Shown here piece after piece: positions 1 to 6,376 of a DNA stretch of 16,972 bases. The stretch lies in NCBI GenBank assembly GCA_043746815.1, contig JAYTQG010000221.1, positions 1-16,972 on the forward strand, read 5' to 3'. Within the stretch, counting starts at the first letter, position 1, and every line of letters starts with the position of its first letter. The notes under the pieces were generated by a model. That model made no database searches, had not been told where the DNA came from, and worked only from the letters and a program-made list of their open reading frames with translations. This stretch comes from JAYTQG01 sp043746815. GTDB taxonomy: Bacteria > Actinomycetota > Thermoleophilia > Miltoncostaeales > Miltoncostaeaceae. Both the position numbers and the translations under genes were made by a program.

Positions 1-1025
1 TTTTGCTTGGTCTGGCCCTCAAACTGGGGGTCCTCAACCAACACCATCAGCGCGGCGGTCAGCCCGTCGACCACGTCGCGCCCCTCGAAGCTCTCATCCT
101 TATCGCGCTTCAGACGACCCGTTTCGTGAGCCAGGGCGTTCAGCGTCCGTGTCAGTGCCCGACGCAAACCGGTGGCATGGGTGCCGCCGTCGGGCGTGGG
201 GACGACGTTTGCGAAGGCGTAGAGATGCTCGTCCGCGGAACGCGTCCATTGCAGGGCGACCTCGACGCCGATCTCCCCATCGGACGCGTCGCGCGCCAGG
301 TGGATGATCGTCGGGTGCTCGGCCTCACGCTCGGTGTTCAGCTCGCGAACGTAGTCGGCCAGGCCGTTCTGGGATTTGAAGACCTGCTCGTCGCGCCCGG
401 GAATCCTCAGGCGGAAGGTCAGCCCGCGCACGAGGAAGCTCTTCTCCCGCAGGCGCTGTTCGATCATGGTCGGCTGGAAGTGTGCGTCCGTGTCGAAGAT
501 TCCGGCGTCGAACCGGAAGACCACCGTCGTCCCGGTGTCCTTCGCGTCGCCAACGCGGGTGACCGCTCGGACCGCCTTGCCGCGCTCGTAGCGGGCGGTG
601 TAGCGCCCCTTGTCGCGGCGAACCTCGACCTCCAGCCAATCCGAAAGCGCGTTCGTCACCGAGGCCCCCACCCCGTGGAGACCACCAGCGACCTTGTAGC
701 CACCGGCCCCAAACTTGCCACCGGCGTGCAGGCGCGTAAACACGAGATCGAGCGCCGATTCTCCGGTCCCGGAGTGGGTGTCAACGGGGATTCCGCGGCC
801 ATTGTCGGTGACGGTGACGACCTCGTCATCACCAATCTCGACGACGATTTCCGTGCAGTGCCCGGCCAACGCCTCGTCGACGGCGTTGTCGACGATCTCC
901 CAGATCAGATGGTGCAACCCTCGGGTGGAGGTCGACCCGACGTACATCCCCGGACGGACCCGAACGGGCTCCAGACCTTCGAGGACGACAATCTGATCCG
1001 CGGTGTACTCGTGCTCGTTCGCCAT
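1..1025 (-). CDS. gyrB: Type IIA DNA topoisomerase subunit B (GyrB/ParE), N-terminal part, cut by window edge
   Basis: The minus strand from ATG at 1025 gives 341 residues open to the left edge, covering the GHKL ATPase and most of the transducer domain. Seen directly: the Bergerat-fold helix EIVDNAVDEALAG, the ATP motif DNGRGIPVD, the lid motif GLHGVGASVTNALS, the transducer stretch FANVVPTPDGGTH, and the start of the QTK loop (QFEGQTK) at the cut end. The Toprim and C-terminal domains lie outside the window. The B subunit hydrolyses ATP to drive strand passage with GyrA/ParC. The symbol is provisional: GyrB and ParE cannot be separated on the N-terminus alone, and the upstream neighbour is a toxin-antitoxin pair 49 nt away rather than recF, so this could be a second (parE-like) copy. 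No Shine-Dalgarno precedes the ATG; a -10-like TATCAT lies 9 nt upstream, suggesting an almost leaderless mRNA. Confidence 0.95.
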   Translation of the reverse strand, partial: MANEHEYTADQIVVLEGLEPVRVRPGMYVGSTSTRGLHHLIWEIVDNAVDEALAGHCTEIVVEIGDDEVVTVTDNGRGIPVDTHSGTGESALDLVFTRLHAGGKFGAGGYKVAGGLHGVGASVTNALSDWLEVEVRRDKGRYTARYERGKAVRAVTRVGDAKDTGTTVVFRFDAGIFDTDAHFQPTMIEQRLREKSFLVRGLTFRLRIPGRDEQVFKSQNGLADYVRELNTEREAEHPTIIHLARDASDGEIGVEVALQWTRSADEHLYAFANVVPTPDGGTHATGLRRALTRTLNALAHETGRLKRDKDESFEGRDVVDGLTAALMVLVEDPQFEGQTKQ

Positions 1026-1034
1026 CGACCGCCG

Positions 1035-1040
1035 ATGATA
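1035..1040 (-). promoter_or_regulatory. Candidate -10 box for gyrB/parE
   Basis: On the minus strand TATCAT (5 of 6 matches to TATAAT) ends 9 nt before the ATG at 1025. Initiation 6-7 nt downstream would give a transcript starting within about 3 nt of the ATG, which fits the missing ribosome binding site. No good -35 is visible at 16-18 nt spacing, so the call is weak. Confidence 0.3.
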
Positions 1041-1074
1041 GGCGCGCGAGCGGACGAGCGGGGGCGGTGAGCGC

Positions 1075-1476
1075 CTACGCGGGCGCGTCGACCTCAAACC
1101 CGTAGCCACGCACGGCTTCAGCCATTCGAAGGTCATAGGTGACCACCCGGGTGGCACGCGGGTCCAGGCTGCGGACCGCGGCAACATGAATTGCGTCAAG
1201 ACTACGAACCGTCACCGGCAGGACCGCCCCAGCAGCATCCAACAGCGCGTCGTCGACTGCAATGAGACCGAGAGCACGGAGAAGGAGGCGCGCCCTGCCC
1301 ACCGCCTGCGGACCATCGGCTACGACGGCCCGAACAACTTCCGTACGCGCCAGTGCGCTGGAGACGCACCTCCGGTAGGCCAGCAAGTAGTCGGCGAGCG
1401 CGGCGGACTCCCGTTCTGCAGACACGAGCTTGACGATCGCTGACGAATCGAGGTAGGCGACGTCCTCAGCGCTCAT
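1075..1476 (-). CDS. PIN-domain ribonuclease toxin (VapC-like)
   Basis: A 133-residue PIN-domain protein, a normal length for VapC. The acidic residues that coordinate Mg2+/Mn2+ are all visible: D10 (YLDSSAIVKL), E46 (ARTEVVRA), D94 (SLDAIHVAA) and D115 (VVTYDLRM). By family knowledge such toxins cleave tRNA or other RNA and are inhibited by a cognate antitoxin. ATG at 1476 is chosen over an upstream start at 1524 because it begins just before the first PIN strand and overlaps the antitoxin stop by 11 nt, the usual coupled arrangement. The gene is the second of an antitoxin-toxin pair and ends 49 nt before the topoisomerase B gene on the same strand. The active site looks intact, so the toxin is probably functional. 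Its RNA target cannot be told from sequence. Confidence 0.9.
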   Translation of the reverse strand: MSAEDVAYLDSSAIVKLVSAERESAALADYLLAYRRCVSSALARTEVVRAVVADGPQAVGRARLLLRALGLIAVDDALLDAAGAVLPVTVRSLDAIHVAAVRSLDPRATRVVTYDLRMAEAVRGYGFEVDAPA

Positions 1477-1741
1477 CAGCACGCAGCGCGGCGAGTCGCT
1501 CACTTGCCGACGGGCCGTCGGCATTTGCCGGAAGCGGAGGGCCGAGGTCGAACAGGTCGCCGACCGCGCGCGTCAGCCGCCCCTCAGCTTCGAGCACGGA
1601 AAGCCTGTCTCCTTGCGGAATCGGCACGAGGAGCGCGACGGGTCGCCCACGGTCGGTCACCTGGAACGTCTCTCCCGCCTCGGCATCTCGCAGATACCGA
1701 CTCGCATTTTGCCGCAGTTCTCGAACCCCGATCGTTTTCAT
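1466..1741 (-). CDS. Phd/YefM-family antitoxin (VapB role)
   Basis: A 91-residue protein with the classic Phd/YefM N-terminus: MKTIGVRELRQNASRYLRDAEAGE, then a strand reading FQVTDRGRPVALLVP. This is the DNA-binding and dimerisation domain. The C-terminal 40 or so residues are of low complexity and end in a charged helix, expected to wrap the PIN toxin and block its active site. By family knowledge the protein also represses its own operon, conditionally with the toxin. A perfect inverted repeat sits 2 bp upstream of the ATG and is the obvious operator. The gene starts 41 nt after the stop of the copper protein on the same strand, so read-through is possible. No Shine-Dalgarno is visible. Confidence 0.9.
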   Translation of the reverse strand: MKTIGVRELRQNASRYLRDAEAGETFQVTDRGRPVALLVPIPQGDRLSVLEAEGRLTRAVGDLFDLGPPLPANADGPSASERLAALRADER

Positions 1742-1742
1742 G

Positions 1743-1756
1743 TGCTACTTGTAGCA
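1743..1756. promoter_or_regulatory. Inverted-repeat operator candidate of the toxin-antitoxin operon
   Basis: A perfect palindrome, TGCTAC-TT-GTAGCA on the plus strand, ends 2 bp from the antitoxin ATG. On the minus strand a possible promoter overlaps it: TTGATG, 17 nt, then TACAAG, the latter inside the palindrome. Binding by the Phd-type antitoxin would block this -10, as expected for autoregulation. The repeat is seen directly; its operator role is inferred from position and family. Confidence 0.6.
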
Positions 1757-1782
1757 AATTCTGACCTGCGCATCAACTCACC

Positions 1783-3321
1783 TCAACCCTTCACCCGAAA
1801 GCTCCCACGCATGAAGGGATGGATGCGACAGAAGTACGTGTAGGTGCCGGGAGTCAGCGAAGTCGGGGTACTCCAACGGTCGACGTTCGCGGCCGCGGTG
1901 GTCAGCTTCGGGCCGAATCCGAGCTCACCGGAGTCGAAGATCCTGTGTCCATCCGCGATGGGGTACGCCACGCCGGTAGCCCGGTTGCAGGGCGCCTTGC
2001 AGGAGGTGATCGAGTGGTAGATGTCGGCCTTCGCATCCAGGTTGAGGAAGGTCAGCCGCTGGCCGCGGGCAACCACCGGAGGGCGTGTGGCAGATGACTT
2101 CGCACCGCCACCGAGGTCGCCCTGCGACATGCGGAAGGCACCGATCGTGACGACCTTCTTCCCTCCGAAGACGGGACCATCGGGAAGCGTGCGTGCATCC
2201 GGCAGACCCCAAGGCTTGCCACCATGGTTGTCATTCTCGGCGAGGCTCCCGTGGGTCACGGCGCCAGACCGGTCGAAGGTGCCGCTGAAGGGGTCCGCTC
2301 CATCCGTCCCCTCGGCGGCCGACAGGTTCATAATCCCCATCGACTCGTACCACGAGCCCCGCTTCGTCTCATATGTCGCCGAGACTCTCAGGACATCGCC
2401 CTTCTTGACCTGCACCTTCCAGTCATCCGGAGCAGAGGTCATTGCCATATCCCAGGAGATCGGCCCGGCTGGCTCCCAGTAACGCGCAGAAGACCGAAAG
2501 AGGCGAACGGTCTTGCCCTTGCGGGTGAGCGTCAAGTCGGCGAAGAGCCCGCCGGGATGGATGTGCCCAGCCGCTCCCACGAGGACCAGATCCGTCGGAA
2601 CGACGAATCGGTTGCGAATCGGGCCACCGGCATATGCCTTCGGCGCCTGGTTCGGATACTGGAATTTGCCCTGTGTGCCAGCGCCCTTCAGTACGTCGAA
2701 GACCGGATATGCCTCGGGCGAGCGGACGTCCATGAAGATGGTGGCGGCGGGACGGGTCCGCTTCGCCGTCGCGGAACCCTCTTTGATGACGTCCACATCC
2801 CATGTCAGGAAGACGTCGGCCGGAGTCGCGGTCAGGTTGTGAATCATGTGATTGAGCGTCCAGTCCCCGGCTGCCTGCACGGGCCAACCGAACCCCTTCG
2901 AGACCGAGAACACGGTCTTCTCTTCCCCACCGGGAAACTGTGCGTTGCCAGTCGCCCACACCGCGTGGTGAAGGTGGATCACGTCAACGCCTGGAATTTT
3001 GCCGTCGGCGTATTCGAGGTTGTACGCAAAGCGCGTGATCAAACCGGACTGGCCAAGCTTCGGCAGGTTCAGCGCGAGCGCATTGACGTTCGCCCCCGGT
3101 CCGATGTGAATTGGACCGAAGCGGACATGTCGACGGACCGTGTCCGTCCCGGCGGACGTCTCGGTTACCACGCCCTTCGCATCCTGGGTCCCGGTGATGG
3201 GGTACCCCTCCACCAGCTGACCTTCCGGGGCCGCGATGGCCATGGTGATGACGCCTCCGGAGGCAAGCGCGCCAACGGAGAGGGCGATGAGGGGCGCACG
3301 ACGGCGCAGGTGAGTTTTCAT
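1783..3321 (-). CDS. Secreted copper protein: PHM/SURNod19-like core fused to amicyanin-type cupredoxin
   Basis: A 512-residue protein starting at the ATG just before a Tat/Sec-like signal (MKTHLRRRAPLIALSV, cleavage near residue 30); an in-frame extension to 3501 would overlap padR and lacks sense. The core carries HLHH (116-119), NHMIH (157-161), GHIHPGG (252-258), a KKGDVLRVSATYET strand (about 306-319) and ESMGIM (326-331). Order and context resemble the copper ligands of peptidylglycine/dopamine monooxygenases (HH, H, HxH, M) and also plant SURNod19 proteins (HH, AHQHSGG, HTGVMG). The C-terminus from about 415 is a cupredoxin with type 1 copper ligands H436, C498, H501 and M504, in the amicyanin-style C-x2-HPFMRG. 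It is predicted to be extracytoplasmic and to bind copper. Whether it is an oxygenase, an electron-transfer protein or a copper store is not known. The divergent padR is a candidate regulator. No Shine-Dalgarno is close to the ATG. Confidence 0.8.
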   Translation of the reverse strand: MKTHLRRRAPLIALSVGALASGGVITMAIAAPEGQLVEGYPITGTQDAKGVVTETSAGTDTVRRHVRFGPIHIGPGANVNALALNLPKLGQSGLITRFAYNLEYADGKIPGVDVIHLHHAVWATGNAQFPGGEEKTVFSVSKGFGWPVQAAGDWTLNHMIHNLTATPADVFLTWDVDVIKEGSATAKRTRPAATIFMDVRSPEAYPVFDVLKGAGTQGKFQYPNQAPKAYAGGPIRNRFVVPTDLVLVGAAGHIHPGGLFADLTLTRKGKTVRLFRSSARYWEPAGPISWDMAMTSAPDDWKVQVKKGDVLRVSATYETKRGSWYESMGIMNLSAAEGTDGADPFSGTFDRSGAVTHGSLAENDNHGGKPWGLPDARTLPDGPVFGGKKVVTIGAFRMSQGDLGGGAKSSATRPPVVARGQRLTFLNLDAKADIYHSITSCKAPCNRATGVAYPIADGHRIFDSGELGFGPKLTTAAANVDRWSTPTSLTPGTYTYFCRIHPFMRGSFRVKG

Positions 3322-3410
3322 AGGAAAAGGATTACGCGACCCGGCGCGCTGCGCGTCGGTAGCGCGGATGAACCCGCCTCCTCCGAATGGACGACCTGGA
3401 ACTACCCTCC

Positions 3411-3440
3411 TTGACTTAATACACCGGTCACCGTTATATA
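3411..3440 (+). promoter_or_regulatory. padR promoter (TTGACT, 18 nt, TATATA), leaderless
   Basis: TTGACT at 3411-3416 (5 of 6 matches to the -35 consensus) is followed after 18 nt by TATATA at 3435-3440. The padR ATG at 3448 lies 7 nt beyond the -10, so the start of transcription should coincide with the start codon. The AT box is near-symmetric and could also serve the divergent copper gene on the minus strand. That transcript would carry two AGGAGG-like stretches (around 3380-3386 and 3404-3410) that have no start codon at a usable distance. Confidence 0.65.
3425..3433. promoter_or_regulatory. Candidate PadR operator between -35 and -10
   Basis: CGGT-C-ACCG is an interrupted palindrome in the spacer of the padR promoter and next to the shared AT box of the divergent promoter region. 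PadR proteins bind dyads in their own promoters and in divergent ones, so this is the likeliest site. The role is inferred from position only. Confidence 0.35.
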
Positions 3441-3447
3441 TCTGATC

Positions 3448-3774
3448 ATGAGAGAACCCACGTACTTCACACTCGCCGCCCTCCTCGATGGCCCCCTCCA
3501 CGGTTACGGCATCGTCCAGCGCGCGTCAGAGCTAACGGGCGGACGCCTGCGCCTCACCGCGGGAACCCTCTACGGGGCCCTCGATCGCCTCCGCGAGGCG
3601 GGTTTGATCACCGAGACCGGCCAGGAGATCGTCGACGGACGCGCCCGTCGCTACTACTCCCTCACCGACGACGGGCGCGGTGCCTTAGAGATGGAGGCCG
3701 AGCGAATGGAGCAGGCCGCCGCCATTGTCCGCCCCCGACCCACCGCCATCCGAACGAAAGCGAGGCCAGCATGA
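3448..3774 (+). CDS. PadR-family transcriptional regulator
   Basis: A 108-residue winged-helix protein. Seen directly: TYFTLAALLDGPLHGYGIVQ (N-terminal helices of the PadR fold), LTAGTLYGALDRLREAGLI (recognition helix) and a wing with GRARRYYSLTDDGRGAL. This is the short PadR subfamily 2 form, with only a brief C-terminal dimerisation helix (EMEAERMEQAAAIV). PadR proteins usually repress their own operon and neighbours in response to a small ligand. It overlaps the downstream membrane protein gene by ATGA and is divergent from the copper protein, so it plausibly controls both. No ribosome binding site is present, and the promoter position predicts a leaderless message. Confidence 0.95.
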   Translation: MREPTYFTLAALLDGPLHGYGIVQRASELTGGRLRLTAGTLYGALDRLREAGLITETGQEIVDGRARRYYSLTDDGRGALEMEAERMEQAAAIVRPRPTAIRTKARPA

Positions 3775-4655
3775 GCGCCGCAGAACGTGTCCTCCGGTTC
3801 GCTCTCCTCGCCTATCCGAAGGCCTACCGGCACGAGCGTGGCGACGAACTCCTGGCCACGGCCCTTCACGACGGCGCCGCCCGCCCGAGCGCACGCCAAA
3901 TCTTCTCACTCGCGGTCGGTGGTATCGACTGTCGCGCCCGCCAGGCGTCGGGGACCCGTGGGGAAGGGTCGATCCGAGCGGGCCTCCGACTTGGGGCGTT
4001 TGTCTACATCCTCATGATGACGACACTGAGCGTGTTCTTCGTGGTCGGTCTGCCCTTCGGCCACAATTTCTCGACGGACACTCCCATCGCCGTCAGTTGG
4101 GTAGTCGTTCAACTTGCGACGCTCCTCGCACTTTGCCGCGGGTGGTGGTTCGCACCACTCGCGATCGCACTCGCCTGGGACGTAGCGAGAGGCCTGTTCG
4201 GTGACGACTGGAGTTGGTGGCAGCCCGTCGAGGGCCAGCTTCAGGCTGCGTTCGCGTTCGCGATGTATCTCGCTCCCGCGATCGTCTGCGCGCTGGCTCG
4301 ACCGCGAAGCGACCACCCGAAGGACCTCCGCTCTCCCGTCTGGGCTTTCGTCGCACTCGCGGTTGGTTCAGCAATGGCCGCGGGAGAAGTGATTCTCGGA
4401 CCGTGGCTCGGAATGACCCTCATCGGACTGATGCTCGCATGGTGTCTTTTGTCGACGCGCGATCCCCGGCTCGCCTATGCAGCGGCCTTCGTGCTTGCGA
4501 TGCGGTCCGCGGCGTTCGCACCCACGACATACTTCGATCCGAGTGCGATCACCGACCAACCTTGGGCTCCAACGGCAATCGGAGTCGGGCTCGCGTTGAC
4601 GCTGACGCTGGGCTGGTACGGCAAGCGGCAGGCTAAATCGCGCGCCGCGCGATGA
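3771..4655 (+). CDS. Multi-pass membrane protein linked to padR, function unknown
   Basis: A 294-residue protein translationally coupled to padR through ATGA. The first 70 or so residues are soluble and contain LRFALLAYPKAYRHERGDELL. This resembles the YP(R)xxRxRYGxEML-type motif at the N-terminus of membrane proteins that commonly partner PadR regulators in actinobacteria. About seven hydrophobic segments follow (near residues 72-93, 104-119, 123-138, 150-168, 185-203, 206-222 and 272-284). No catalytic motif was recognised. By analogy with other PadR-linked pairs it may be part of a membrane stress or signal module; the substrate is unknown. A REP-like repeat begins 3 nt after the stop codon. 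Confidence 0.8.
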   Translation: MSAAERVLRFALLAYPKAYRHERGDELLATALHDGAARPSARQIFSLAVGGIDCRARQASGTRGEGSIRAGLRLGAFVYILMMTTLSVFFVVGLPFGHNFSTDTPIAVSWVVVQLATLLALCRGWWFAPLAIALAWDVARGLFGDDWSWWQPVEGQLQAAFAFAMYLAPAIVCALARPRSDHPKDLRSPVWAFVALAVGSAMAAGEVILGPWLGMTLIGLMLAWCLLSTRDPRLAYAAAFVLAMRSAAFAPTTYFDPSAITDQPWAPTAIGVGLALTLTLGWYGKRQAKSRAAR

Positions 4656-4657
4656 AA

Positions 4658-4681
4658 GGGGTCAGACCCGGGTCAGACCCC
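4658..4681. repeat. REP-like palindromic repeat, copy 1
   Basis: Two head-to-tail copies of the interrupted palindrome GGGTC-A-GACCC, with one extra G and C at the ends, 24 bp in total. The exact reverse complement occurs at 16643-16666. Palindromes of this GGGGTC/GACCCC kind are, to my knowledge, common in bacterial genomes carrying REP-associated (IS200-like) tyrosine transposases, but no transposase gene is in the window. The element lies immediately after the membrane protein stop codon. Confidence 0.8.
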
Positions 4682-4723
4682 GAATTTCGCCCTTTTGAGA
4701 TTGCAAGGCCCGTTTGAAACAGA

Positions 4724-4756
4724 TCTGTGCCAACGCCCGGGGGACGTTGGCACAGA
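4724..4756 (-). terminator. Hairpin terminator of the LysM/SLT gene
   Basis: A perfect 12-bp stem (TCTGTGCCAACG with CGTTGGCACAGA) and a 9-nt loop, located 15 nt beyond the stop codon at 4771. On the minus strand the hairpin is followed by TCTGTTTC, a modest T-rich stretch. It also stands between convergent genes, so it may stop transcripts from both sides. Confidence 0.8.
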
Positions 4757-4770
4757 GACTTGGCCTTCGG

Positions 4771-6270
4771 TTAGACGCGACCGGTGAGGGCGATCACGTT
4801 GTCGACGTACTGCTTGGTGCCGGTCAGGATGCCCTTCTCCTTGACCGAGGCGAAGCCCTGGTAGTAGCCAGCGACCGCGGTGCGGCGGTCCGGGGAGTGA
4901 CGAATCAGCCAGTCCAGGTACGCGACACCCGCGTCGATGTTGTCGCTCAGCTTGTAGGGGTTCAGCTGACGGTTGAGGATGTAGCGCCCGGCCCAGTCGC
5001 TGGTGGCGGGAAGGACCTGCATGACACCAATCGCGCCTGCGTCAGACACCATCGCCTGCGCAAAGCCGCTCTCCTGCCACGCAACCGCGCGGGCAAGGGA
5101 GGAATCCAACCCACGCTTGAGGGCCGCCTGGTTGATCATGTCGCGAACCGAAGCCGGAGCGATGATCGTCGAGTCGGCGCTTGGCACCTTGACGATCTGG
5201 CCGACGATGATCTGGTTCTGATCATTGATCCGGTTGACCCGCATGATGGCGCCGACACCCGTGCCGAACCGCTGGGCGATTGACGCAAGCGTCTCACCGG
5301 CAGCGATCTTGTGGAGCGTGAGGCGCTGATCTCCCGTTCCCACGACGCTGTCACCAACCGCCGGGGTCGTCGTGCTCGTGGGCGTCACCGCGGGAGTTCC
5401 GACAGCGATGGCCGTCGGAACGCCTTGAGGAACAAGCAGTGTCTGCCCGACACGGAGGATGTTCACACCGCCAAGGTTGTTGGCCTCGGCGATCTGCTTC
5501 ACCGTCGTGTTCGCCGCAGCAGCGATTCCGCTGAGCGTCTCGCCAGCGACGACGACGTGGGCGCGAGACGGAAGCGGGACAAGAATTTGGGTGTTCGCCG
5601 TCACCGTGTTCGCGTCGCTCAGGCGATTCAGCCGCATAAGGTTGTCGACCGTGGTGGAGCTACGGTCCGCGATCAGCGTCAGCGTCTCACCGGGCTTGAT
5701 GCGGTAGACGGTGTTCGTGCCACCGGTCACAGGAGTCGCTGTTGACACGGCAGGCGCGGCAGGCGCGGCCACCGTCGAGCCGCTGATGACGGCCTCCGGA
5801 ACGGTCTGCCCCGTCGAAACGGTTCCGCCAGCGGTCGTCGCGACCGGAGCGGTGGAGACACGTACCTTCAGACGCATGCCAGCGCGGAGGTGATTGACGT
5901 CGCGAATCCCGTTCAGGCGGGAGATCGACGCGACAGTCGCGCCGTTCTTGGAGGCGATCACCGAGAGTGAATCCCCGGGGCGCACGACATAGATCTGCGG
6001 CGTGGCGGCGGCCGCTGGGGTGACCGTCACAGCGGGCTTCGTCGCGGTCGCGCCGGGAAGCTTCAAGCTTGCACCCGCGACGATGCGGTTTCGATCTGAG
6101 AGGCCGTTCGCTGCCATGAGCTGCGTCACGGTGACGTGGTTGCGAAGCGCGATCCCGATGAGGGTATCGCCGGGCGCGACGGTCACGGTTGCCGCGACCG
6201 CGGGAGCTGCCGCGGCGAGCGCGCAGATCGCACCGATGGCCCCGGCGCGAGTTGTCGAACGGACGGTCAC
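4771..6270 (-). CDS. Secreted peptidoglycan hydrolase: five LysM repeats plus SLT lytic transglycosylase
   Basis: From GTG at 6270 the protein has 499 residues. This start is chosen because AGGAGG lies 4 nt before it and a signal peptide (ending APAVAA, about residue 27) follows at once; the earlier ATG at 6324 has no such support. Five LysM domains are seen at about 29-72, 93-135, 188-232, 238-281 and 318-363, each with a (P/A)G(D/E)(T/S)L start, joined by Ala/Thr/Pro-rich linkers. The C-terminal SLT domain (374-499) has the catalytic glutamate E400 in AWQESGF and the GAIGVMQVLPAT motif. By family knowledge it binds glycan through LysM and cleaves the MurNAc-GlcNAc bond, acting outside the membrane in wall turnover or division. 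The gene lies 106 nt downstream of copD on the same strand, with a nested stem-loop in its leader. Confidence 0.95.
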   Translation of the reverse strand: MTVRSTTRAGAIGAICALAAAAPAVAATVTVAPGDTLIGIALRNHVTVTQLMAANGLSDRNRIVAGASLKLPGATATKPAVTVTPAAAATPQIYVVRPGDSLSVIASKNGATVASISRLNGIRDVNHLRAGMRLKVRVSTAPVATTAGGTVSTGQTVPEAVISGSTVAAPAAPAVSTATPVTGGTNTVYRIKPGETLTLIADRSSTTVDNLMRLNRLSDANTVTANTQILVPLPSRAHVVVAGETLSGIAAAANTTVKQIAEANNLGGVNILRVGQTLLVPQGVPTAIAVGTPAVTPTSTTTPAVGDSVVGTGDQRLTLHKIAAGETLASIAQRFGTGVGAIMRVNRINDQNQIIVGQIVKVPSADSTIIAPASVRDMINQAALKRGLDSSLARAVAWQESGFAQAMVSDAGAIGVMQVLPATSDWAGRYILNRQLNPYKLSDNIDAGVAYLDWLIRHSPDRRTAVAGYYQGFASVKEKGILTGTKQYVDNVIALTGRV

Positions 6271-6286
6271 GAGTCCTCCTAGGAAT

Positions 6287-6331
6287 CGAACGAAAAACGG
6301 AGGCTGCCCTCGGCAGCGGATCATTCGTTCG
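6287..6331 (-). promoter_or_regulatory. Nested stem-loop in the leader of the LysM/SLT gene
   Basis: An outer 8-bp stem (CGAACGAA at 6287-6294 with TTCGTTCG at 6324-6331) encloses a perfect 6-bp hairpin (GCTGCC/GGCAGC, 3-nt loop, 6303-6317). On the minus strand the inner hairpin is followed by CTCCGTTTTTCG, so it could act as the terminator of copD. The outer stem uses part of that T run and ends 6 nt before the AGGAGG ribosome site. The two pairings suggest either a plain terminator or a structured leader controlling the hydrolase gene. It matches no riboswitch class I can recognise. Confidence 0.55.
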
Positions 6332-6376
6332 TTTTCCTATCCGCAATCCCTGCACGCGGGGCTTTCGGCTTCCTGT

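Noticed and set aside
3..1070. Long plus-strand open frame of 355 codons
   Set aside because: It is the antisense shadow of the topoisomerase B gene, whose GHKL motifs on the minus strand are unmistakable.
2224..3414. Plus-strand open frame of 396 codons opposite the copper protein
   Set aside because: Arg/Gly/His-rich shadow with no domain; the minus-strand frame has a signal peptide and two copper-site patterns.
3322..3501. 60-codon N-terminal extension of the copper protein
   Set aside because: It would overlap the padR gene and its promoter, and it puts a signal peptide in the middle of the protein.
5745..5770. Short tandem GGCAGGCGC repeat
   Set aside because: It lies in the Ala/Pro-rich linker of the LysM protein and reflects low-complexity coding, not a separate element.
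6271..6324. ATG at 6324 as start of the LysM/SLT gene
   Set aside because: The extension lies in the stem-loop leader and lacks a ribosome site; GTG at 6270 has AGGAGG 4 nt upstream and begins the signal peptide.
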